From NCBI GenBank assembly GCA_026261815.1, contig JAMPIT010000437.1, positions 1,736,001-1,800,000 of the forward strand: a DNA stretch of 64,000 nt, given 5' to 3'. The translations under genes were made by a program, and so were the position numbers. The DNA comes from Monarcha castaneiventris obscurior. Lineage: Eukaryota > Chordata > Aves > Passeriformes > Monarchidae. The notes beneath the pieces are model-generated. The model was not told the origin of the DNA and searched no databases. It worked only from the letters and a program-made list of their open reading frames with translations. Below are positions 46,004-64,000 of this stretch, in pieces (the stretch's first letter is position 1; each line of letters starts with the position of its first letter).

Positions 46004-49000
46004 CTGCCAGGGACACACACACACACGCACAAACAGGGGTTCGTCTCTGCTCACAGCCCCTGCAGCGACCCACGAGCCTCAGCAGCACATTTCCTGTGAG
46101 GGAATTCCCTGCCTGGGCACTTCGCTGCTAACGGGGGAAGAAAAAAGAGTGGAAGTGAGCAATGGTTCAAGGAGCTCAGTAAATTGCAAGCTGCACTCAG
46201 AGCATTCATCCAACTGCAGCCAGATCATCCACATCCAACCTCAGCCCTCTGATAACAACTCACTAGATATTGGTGACAGTGGGAAACAGTAGCAGAGAGT
46301 GGTAAAAGCCAGAACTGGAATTTCTAAATAACCCCAGAGCTATGGAGATTTTCTCCCACCAGGAGTAACATTTTCAACATGAAGGACAGAATTTTTCTCC
46401 CCCACTTGTTTCAGATGTTACTTTTGTAACATAAAATAGTCATAAGTGCATTAAACACTTTTGTAACATAAAATAGTCATAAGTGCATTAAACAGTCACA
46501 TTTAAAAGCTCTCTCAAGGCTCTGGCACAAAAAGTCCAACTCAGCAGCCCTCACAGACACCACCACACCAGGAATTGCTCCTGGGTTACTTTAGGCACAA
46601 AACTGAAAAGTTAACTTTCACTTTCCATTCTCTGCAGTGTTGCTTTGTTCTATTCCCCAGCTGAGTGACATCACACTGCAAAGTCCCAAGCAGCAGTAAC
46701 TCTAAAGCCTGTGTTCATAATAAATCATAATCCTGGTGTTCCTTCTGCTAAAAAATGGGGAAATTGGTACCAAATTTCCTTCTCTTTGTGCCACACTTTC
46801 CTGCCCCCTTCATCAGCTCCAGTCAGCTCTGTGGACTTTGCTACACTGCAAAAAGAAATTGTCAGAGCACTTAGGATCAAAGCCCATCAATTTAGGGTCT
46901 AACCTGAGATCTGCAGCGGGGCTCAGGCTGAGGAATGGCAGAAGCTGAACAGCCAGATCCTGTTCTTGGGGAGTTAAATCTACTCTGAGCACAGGAGCCT
47001 GTGCTGCTGGCACAGAAATAAGCCTGGCTTACCTCACTGGGTTAGCCAGGCTGGGGTCAGGCAGGGAGGGCAGCCTGGGCTGCTGACTCAGCCCCTGGGC
47101 TGAAATCGGGGTGAAATGAGGCCAAAGGAGCAACTGCGATGTTTCATTTCTGGCAGCAGCAGTTCCAGCTTTGAAGCAGAGGAAGGGAAGAGGAAGGAAA
47201 GAGAGGAACAGCTCGGGATCAGCACCCAGGGCCCCCACACTGCTACGGGAGGGAAATTTGCTTCCCAAAGAACACACATCCAACTCATGTGAGCTATGGA
47301 AGGGGTGAGAGAAAACCAATCTTCACAAAATTGGTTTAACTGCCAAGGCATCGTTCGCTAGCAGAAAAGCAAAGGAAAACCTTTACAAACTGTTTTTGGG
47401 TGTGTCAGGAATGCCCTCAGCTGCAGGAGGAATGTCCCTCCCAGCACACGGAGCTGCCGTGCCCCAAGCCAGCCCGGGGCCTGCACTGCTCCAGGGTTTC
47501 ATAACCCTGCGGCTGCCAGCCCGGGGAAATGACCCTCCATTCCCACAGAACGCTCCCCTCTGCTTCCCAGGCAACTTCCAGGCCGAGTATCCCAGGAGTT
47601 CCCAGCCCGAGCAGCAGCTTTGGCTCTCAGCTCCAAGCAGGGGCCAAGGCTGAGTGGGACACTCTGCCCCGGGCACCTCCAGAGTGCTCTTTATTTGTTA
47701 CTCCTTCATTTCCAAGCAGTACTTGGAATGCTCAGGATTGCTAAAGGCACCCGGTGTCTTCTTACTTTGTTCCAGATAAAGTAGAGGGTGGAAATCCTGA
47801 AATTCAGTTTCATCCGACACTGGCAACAGCACGGAGGAAAGGTTCATTTACTGATTTATTTCCACCTACAGACTATCGGGAACAGACTGGGAACACAAGG
47901 GAAAGGACAGAGAAGTCACCACAGAGTTCAGCGAAGAGAATGCAAAGTTTTCCAGGGAAAAAGAAAGCAGCAGGAAGCTGGGAAATGCTGTTTTTATCTG
48001 CCAGAGTCCACACTGCTGTGGAACACGAGAGCCATCAGTGTTTCGGTAGATAATTAACAGCTTTAGAGGACAATCCCACCCCCATTCTGCTCTAGAGGAT
48101 TTAAACAGGTAAATTTGGCATTGGATAAGAGCTGTGACAGCCCATTCCAAGGGCAAAGCCTCCCGAGGAACGGGAGCTGCCAGGCTGCTCCTCAGCCAAG
48201 GAATCACCTGCTCTCCCCTGAAAGACTCTAACACTCCAACACTGTGCTGAACTCAAACAAAGGCACAGCCAGGGATGTTCTGTGGTGCTTAATGTCAAAA
48301 ATAATTCAGTGCCAGCCTTGGCTTGTAAGAAATCCACAGCAATTTTCACTCAACTTTCATACTCTACCTCAATCGCAGAGATTTTGCAAGACCAGTACAG
48401 GCATCACTTCAATTAAGACGTTTACAACAGGAACCTGTGCTGGGTCATTTTAAAAGCAAACTCCAAGAAAGCAGCTGAAACCAGGGCCAGGACTTAGACC
48501 CTGATAATCCTCCTGGGTCCCCTCCAAACGAACCATATTCCCCTCCATCTTTCGATTCCCTTGCCAAGACTGCCTGCCCATCCCTTACAACTCTGTCAAA
48601 GCTTCTGGCCTCGAGCATTTACCTGTTATTCACCGCACAGTCGCGGGCGGTGGAGCCAGAGGGAGAAGCACACCTTGACCCGTCTCCTGCAGCTCCCACA
48701 GACAGCGGGGCTCGATGGGCGCCGGGAAAGGGGATCCACACCTGGAACCTGCGACTCACAGCGACAGCAACGAGCTGAAACACCACAAAAAGCGGCTCTC
48801 ACGCGGCCCCGAGCCCCGCGGTGTCCCCGGGCCGGGCTCTGAGGGATCCTCAGACCGCGGGGACCCTCAGCAGCCGCCCCGGCACCGCCGAGTCCTGCCG
48901 GGAGCTCCGCTCGCCCCCGCGCCCCTCACGGCCCCTCACGGCCCTCCCGTGCCAATGGCGGGAGCGGCGCCGGAACGGGCGGAGCTGAGGGAGGGAAGGG

Positions 49001-49101
49001 AGGCAGGGCAGGGCCGGAGCCGAGGGCTGGGACAGCCGCCGGGTCCCCACAGGAGCGGGGTTTCTGTGGCAGAGCCGCGGGAGGAGCGGGGAGGAGCTCA
49101 C
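46004..49101 (-). other. TRIM59 upstream intron
   Basis: The interval lies between the coding-exon acceptor and the probable leader exon. It contains (AC)n at 46013-46026 and a perfect 37-bp tandem duplication at 46420-46493. No other coding exon with protein similarity is seen. Confidence 0.5.
46420..46493. repeat. Perfect 37-bp tandem duplication
   Basis: ACTTTTGTAACATAAAATAG TCATAAGTGCATTAAAC occurs at 46420-46456 and again, identical, at 46457-46493. Confidence 0.95.
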
Positions 49102-49385
49102 CGGGAATGGCCCCTCGGTGCCAGCAGCGGGGAATGGCCGCAGGGCTCAGGCGGGATGGAACATCGGAGATGGGGTCGCTCCCTGGGCAGGAAGGGCTCT
49201 GAGGCACCGGGGACGCGGGAGGGGGAGCCCAGAGTTCGTCCCAGCGTCCCAACAACCTCGGTGCTCTCCGAAGTCCGCGGAAAAATCCACCCCGAAGGTG
49301 GAAAACGGGAGACCCGGAACCTCCTGCCTCTGCTGCGGAGGCACAGGAGCGCACCTTGTGCCAGCTGCTAACCGCGGAAATTAAA
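48600..49385 (-). promoter_or_regulatory. GC-rich block, probable TRIM59 promoter and leader exon
   Basis: GC- and CpG-rich sequence in an otherwise AT-rich interval upstream of TRIM59. A minus-strand donor CATTCCCG|GTGAGC (exon end 49102) could splice to the TRIM59 coding exon acceptor at 46004. The long open frames on both strands here show no family similarity and reflect base composition. Confidence 0.5.
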
Positions 49386-49504
49386 ATTATTCCGTCTTTT
49401 CTTTGAAGCTCATTTATCTGTCCTGGCTGCCGAAGAGAACGAAGCTGAGAGAATTTTTACATCGTGCCAGGACACAGGGAACGGCTTGCACTGGCAGAGG
49501 GGCA

Positions 49505-49566
49505 GGGTTAGGTGGGATTTTGGGAAGGAATTCCGCCCTGGGAGGGTGGGGAGGCCCAGAGAAGAG
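49505..49566 (-). mobile_element. CR1 fragment
   Basis: Minus strand: CTGGGCCTCCCCACCCTCCC AGGGCGGAATTCCTTCCC, the internal part of the CR1 3' region. About 60 bp. Confidence 0.6.
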
Positions 49567-49599
49567 CCCCATGAAGGCTTTTCTCATATTCTAGATTAT

Positions 49600-52274
49600 T
49601 CTCTATTAATCTGCAATTCACTGAAGTTACTCTCAGCTGTTACAAAGTGAATTTGAAAGAGAAATGAAACTCATTTAACGTTGTGATGTAAATCATAATG
49701 CACCATCATTCAAAACTTACCTAAACATGTCTTAAAACCATTGTGTAGAGAGTATTATACAAATATCTGGGAAACAGCTGGAATTATGTTTCAAATAATA
49801 AAACCCCTCATGCTCTAATTACAAATTATCCACCGCAGTTTAGGTGAGAGGCACGAAGTTTACAGCACTAAGAGCTGTAATTGGTTTTTTCTGTCTGAAG
49901 CTGTGCTGATAATACCAGGCCCAGCAAGGTCTACATCTATTGAATGTTTCTCCAAAGGTGCTGCTCCACACTCTGATTTTTATGGTGGTGGATGGGAACA
50001 TGCCAATACTTAACTCCAGGAGCACTCAGCCTACATAATTCAGAATTAAAAATTATTATTATGGTTTCCCCTCTCTTACCCCCTTCAATACAGCAGGAAA
50101 ATCTTAAGGGGAAAACAACTGGAGCAGAAAATAAGGGAGCTTTCGACAATAATTTACAATACAACCAACTGAGGTTAAGAACATATGCTGGTTTTCACCT
50201 ATTTTATGTACTTAAATTAAGAGTTCAAGATGAAGCAGCATTTAAAGTGCAAATTGCCATTGCAGGAATTAAATCCATGATTAAACCCACGATCTCTATT
50301 CTGAGATGAAGTCTGACCATCATCTGCCTTTCCTCAAATTATAAAACTTCTGAAACACATTTACCAATAGCTGGCATTGAAAATTCCCCAAAATTGGTCC
50401 TTTTCTACTAAGAGCAGCTTTCAGTGCTGCTTTATAGAAATTTAAAATCGAAAGTATTGACATGTGACCATTTTAATGACAACTTAAGGAAAATTCTTCC
50501 TCAGCTTTGGGGCACACCAAACCAGCAGGATAAATGCAGGATTTATAATGCATTGACAAGAAAAAAATGGGAATGATTTTATGGAAATTAAGTTTCCAGC
50601 CACTTTTCTGTGGATACTGCAGCAATATGAAACTTTTCCAGAGACTTTCGTGTGCCTCCCGAGTTTCACTGGAGCAGTAGCTAAAACTTACTCTGAGTGA
50701 GTTTGTAAACTTGACACGTTTGCAGCTACTAAGTTTCCTCTCCCCAAGTCTATTTGATCCAGATGCAGGACTCCTCTAATTGCTTCCAGCCTCAGGACCA
50801 GCTTTCCTGCCAGGAATTTGGTGACACGCAGAGCTGAGGAAATATTTATAGTTAAAAGTGGCAAAAAGTCTACGAGTTTTAATATGAAGACATTCTAAAG
50901 TTATAAAGCTGCCTCTGCCAGGGTTTCATTTTCCTTGAAATCCTTTTAATTTGTTCATTTTCTCAACATTCTATGCAGAAATCAGCATTTTTAACAGCCT
51001 GTCCCACTCCCAAAGCAGAAATTCACAACTTACTGGGAATGCCTGGGAAGGAAGAGGGGATCAGATCTGTCCAGGGCTCCACAATCTGGGAATGCTGAAA
51101 AGCTTCACACAACCAGGGGCAATCCCACTTCAGCAGAAAAAGGATTCAGCTTCTCTCAAGAAATCCCTTTCCACTCAGTTTTTTCTTCTTCCCAGATCCA
51201 AAAACCCCAGGGCAGCTGTTTGGTTTGATTTTTTTCCCTTGAAATAAAAATTCCCACCTGGCACAGCTGATTTGTGGATTAATTTTTGTCCTTTTTAATA
51301 TTTCAAATCTTTTTCCATTTTCTATCCTAAGGTCAGCTGAAAAGGTAATTTTCTACTCCAAACTACAGGATATTCTAATAAATATAACATATCTATGGAT
51401 ACAACATCCAGCCTCAGGGATGAGTATTCCTTGAGGCAATTCCCAAGTTATTTCTTGTTCATATCCCGACATTCCCAAGCAGATCCCCCTTTCCCCAACA
51501 ATGTAATCAACGGCATCACCTCAAAATGCAGATTTTGGGGAAAAAAGCATTGCACAAAGCAGCTTCAGGGTCGCTCCTGGCGAGCTCCAGTGGTGCCACC
51601 CTGTGGAGGCCGGAATATTTCACTTTTCCGGATTTTGCTGAACTAACAACGGTGACAGGAGCTGCTGTGAAGCAGGGGAAGAGAATTTCCCAGTTATAAA
51701 ACCCACCCAAAAAACCCAAACCCACCCAACAGAGAAAAAGCTGGAGCAGCACCAGCTCAAGGGAATTTCCTGTGGGTGTACTGTACCCAGGAAGTGCCCA
51801 AAAAGGCATTTTTTGGCAGTAAATAGAGAGTTTTGGTGGAATTTTGTTTTTAGACATAAATTGCCACAAATACCTGTTCTCCTTCTACCCCAACAAGAAA
51901 GTTTTATAAAGCAGCAATTTTCTACACAACATCCCTCACAAAGGCGTGTGAGGGTGAAAATTGTAATTTACTGGGTAGAATTTTCCTCAGAGCATTGGAA
52001 CTTCTGTAAAAAGGATTGAATTTCCCTCCTCCATGGATTCCCTACGTTTTCCATGAAAACAGCCCTGATTTATTTAGTGAATACACAGAGGTAATTAGGT
52101 AAATTTGGTATAAATGTTAAAAAACACCCAAATAATTCCACACTTCCCACCTGCAACACACAAAGATTGAGGTAAAACCCATCCCAGAGCCTTTAAAAGT
52201 CACTTTCTTCAAACAATCCCAGGGTTTTAGGATGGAAAACGTTTGAGTATTCGATAAAGAACCAGCCAGAGCAG
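49600..52274. other. Intergenic interval between TRIM59 and KPNA4
   Basis: AT-rich sequence without convincing exons, RNA genes or named repeats. Short ORFs show no recognisable family. Confidence 0.5.
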
Positions 52275-52294
52275 CAGAGTTGCAAGTTTTAATG

Positions 52295-52300
52295 TTTATT
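52295..52300 (-). terminator. KPNA4 distal polyadenylation signal candidate
   Basis: AATAAA on the minus strand is the most distal of five such signals after the stop codon. The choice of distal site is inference. Confidence 0.45.
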
Positions 52301-53211
52301 TCCCCAAGACAGCCTAGCCTGCACTCTACTTGGATAAATTCACAAGCTAGTTTTCCGCTGCTTCTAGTTTTAAACTTTTAACCATGTTTCTGATGACAAG
52401 GAATGCTGCAAAAATACTCTAGTCCAACAAAGAGTTATGATCACAAAATAATCTTTATCCATTCTACAGTGTTTCAGAATTACCAGCTGATTTTAAAACA
52501 CAAGGTAGATATAGATGCTAATGGTGGCTAATCTGGGATGTTTTATTATAGCAAACTGTTGTTCATGCAACACTTGTGCTCAAAGGGGAAGGCACAGCAT
52601 TTCCTACAATGAGCCACCTTATCAAGAGTTCAGTTTGTACAAATTTGTAACATCACCTTGAATTTAGTGTGCAGGACCTCAAAACTGAGGCATTCCTCCA
52701 ATTATAAAAACACTTGCATCCTTTTTGTGCAAGTTTTAAAAATACAAAGTTTTTTTTTTTTTCTCTCTAAAGTGGCTCAAAATAGATTGTTCATGGCTGC
52801 CTACATCTAAGATAAAAAGAGTCTAAAACAATTGGATTAGGCATATTAAAGGTGTTCAAACCATGACTTGATTTGTACATCTATTCACACCTCTTTTTTC
52901 GGTCTTTATTCGGCAGTACATATGCACCAAATTTCATTTTTAGACGTTTCCATATCATTTTCATAGAAAACAAAGTTTGAAAACAAGTAACATTGAAACA
53001 CAGCACGGTATCCTACCACAACAGAAACATTTTGGTTACAGGACTCAACAAAATCTAAAAATGAACTATGCTGGAGAATACCACATGCAAAGGTCTTCAT
53101 GTTATCTTTGAAAATGAAAAGGATGAGGTTTTATTACCACATTTTACTGCTTTCTACTATTATGGCAACTTGTGTACTGCAACACAGTCTAGTTTGAAGG
53201 GAAATGTATGA

Positions 53212-53238
53212 TTGTTTGTTTGTTTGTTTGTTTGTTTT
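53212..53238. repeat. (TTTG)n microsatellite
   Basis: About six uninterrupted TTTG copies on the plus strand (CAAA on the KPNA4 mRNA strand). Confidence 0.9.
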
Positions 53239-53631
53239 TCCATGCAAAAATCTACAAATTAGTTTTGATGATATGGAAAAGCTTTTCATAACATCAAACA
53301 TTCATCTGGTGCAAATGCACAGGGAAGCCTTCCTGAAATTCTGACTTTACAAACAACTAAGAAGCCGTAACAGGAAAAAGAAATTAAAAAGAACTGAAAG
53401 AAAAAAACATAAGAGGGGGAAAAAAAAAAATAAACCAAAACAAAAAAAAAAAAAAAGAGAAAAAACACAGGCTGCAGGAGTAAACCAGAGTCTGCTGCTA
53501 AACCGGTCTTTGTGTGTCCAGTGTAAGTCAACACTTATGAACTCATTGGATGATTTTAGGTTCTCAGCCCCTGGAGGCGACTCAAGCTCGCATGCGTTCA
53601 CAGACACATCACAACCACTCTCTCACACGCC

Positions 53632-53938
53632 CGGCCCTGGGCTGGCCACAGCCACGGGCTGGCCACAGCCACAGCCTGGCCACAGCCACAGGCTGGCCAC
53701 AGCCACGGGCTGGCCAAAGCCACAGCCAGAGCCACGGGCTGGCCACAGCCAGAGCCACGGGCTGGCCACAGCCACGGGCTGGCCAAAGCCACAGCCAGAG
53801 CCACGGGCTGGCCACAGCCACAGCCACGGGCTGGCCACAGCCACAGCCAAAGCCCCAGGCTGGCCAAAGCCACAGCCACAGCCACAGCCCCAGGCTGGCC
53901 ACAGCCACAGCCCCAGTGGCCACAGGCTGGCTCCAGGG
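53632..53938. repeat. GC-rich minisatellite in the KPNA4 3' UTR
   Basis: About 300 bp built from CTGGCCACAGCCACGGG-like units (about 17 bp), many extended by extra CACAGC, CAAAGC or CAGAGC hexamers. On the mRNA strand this reads GGCTGTGGCCAGCC, in which GGCTG and CAGCC are complementary, so each unit can fold and pair with others. All six frames stay largely open, producing the Trp/Leu/Ala- or His/Ser/Gly-rich ORFs, which are not genes. Confidence 0.93.
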
Positions 53939-54384
53939 CAGCGGGTGCAGACACTCACTCCACGCTGGCCATTCACACGGGGCTTCAGAGCAAGGCCTGG
54001 GCTCGTTCTCCTTGCATTGTGTGGGCATCCTATTCTCTTATGCTTACGAGGCTGATGATGAGAGTACTGCGTTCCCCCAATTGCTCTAGGAAGTCGGTGT
54101 TCCTTCTCAGGCACTGAAGATCTGTGACCTGTAGCCCTTTTTCTTTGAACAATCTAAAGAAGCATTCAGTGTGAAGTTTGTCATTACATTTTGCCACTCA
54201 TTCTCACTCGCACCCACTCGCCATCTTGACTTCATTTGGGCTTTTCTGTGATTCCAAATGAAATCTTCACATTTTCTTTCCCGATTTAATGCAGCAGCGG
54301 ATCCCATGAGCCAAGATTGATGGATCAAACCTTTTTTTTTTTTTATTCAGTGCTGCATTGTACCTAAACTTCCAAAATACCACT

Positions 54385-64000
<9,616 letters not shown>

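Larger units (their letters stand above)
52275..54384 (-). other. KPNA4: KPNA4 3' UTR (probable extent)
   Basis: Downstream of the stop codon at 54387-54385, minus-strand AATAAA signals occur at 54347-54342, 53135-53130, 52910-52905, 52547-52542 and 52300-52295. The longest form would end near 52275, giving about 2.1 kb. The region is AT-rich, with (TTTG)n at about 53212-53238 and A-runs at 53419-53465, and is interrupted by the GC-rich minisatellite at 53632-53938. Confidence 0.6.

Noticed and set aside
45368..46099. 243-codon plus-strand ORF opposite TRIM59
   Set aside because: It is a shadow of the GC-rich TRIM59 coding exon. The TRIM59 frame has a RING, a B-box and a membrane segment; this frame has none.
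48715..49371. 218-codon ORF in the GC block upstream of TRIM59
   Set aside because: Composition-driven low-complexity translation with open frames on both strands and no recognisable family. Better explained as promoter CpG sequence.
53510..54114. ORFs of 118-181 codons on both strands
   Set aside because: They are translations of the KPNA4 3' UTR minisatellite in different frames; none has a plausible domain or splice context.

Overview
The window is vertebrate nuclear DNA, almost certainly from a bird. All genes are split by introns. Several intronic fragments match the 3' end of avian CR1 LINEs, and the miR-15b arm carries G at position 20 where human has A. A passerine is plausible but that is inference. 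Four protein-coding genes and one microRNA pair lie in the vertebrate order IFT80 (-), SMC4 (+, hosting mir-15b/mir-16-2), TRIM59 (-), KPNA4 (-), the arrangement known at human 3q25.33.

Region by region: 1-14.4 kb is the 5' part of IFT80 on the minus strand: seven coding exons giving residues 1-259, the rest lying off the left edge. Its first coding intron has AT-AC ends and all the hallmarks of a U12-type (minor spliceosome) intron. 14.1-15.35 kb is a GC-rich head-to-head promoter between IFT80 and SMC4, flanked by minisatellites on both sides. 15.2-43.95 kb is SMC4, complete: one probable non-coding exon and 23 coding exons, 1,308 residues, with Walker A, hinge, signature and Walker B motifs. 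Its 9.9-kb intron at 21,651-31,575 carries the mir-15b/mir-16-2 pair 101 bp inside the 5' end. 44.35-46.0 kb is the TRIM59 single coding exon (415 residues), convergent with SMC4; its upstream non-coding exon probably lies in the GC-rich block at 48.6-49.4 kb. 52.3-63.34 kb is the 3' part of KPNA4 (importin alpha-3), twelve exons covering the equivalent of human residues 97-521, with a roughly 2-kb AT-rich 3' UTR interrupted by a GC-rich minisatellite.

The genes do not form a single pathway. SMC4 (condensin ATPase) and the miR-15/16 seed family are both tied to cell-cycle control and share a transcript; IFT80 is a ciliary IFT-B subunit; TRIM59 is a membrane-anchored RING E3 ligase; KPNA4 is a nuclear import adaptor. 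I found no unknown gene system. The most noteworthy items are the AT-AC intron in IFT80, a 9-codon upstream ORF that ends one base before the IFT80 start codon, the intronic microRNA cluster, and several clade-specific-looking tandem arrays in promoters, introns and the KPNA4 3' UTR.

Exon boundaries were set by hand from reading-frame continuity, GT/AG (or AT/AC) dinucleotides and remembered similarity to the human proteins. Coding exons are secure; non-coding exons, transcription starts and polyadenylation sites are inferred.
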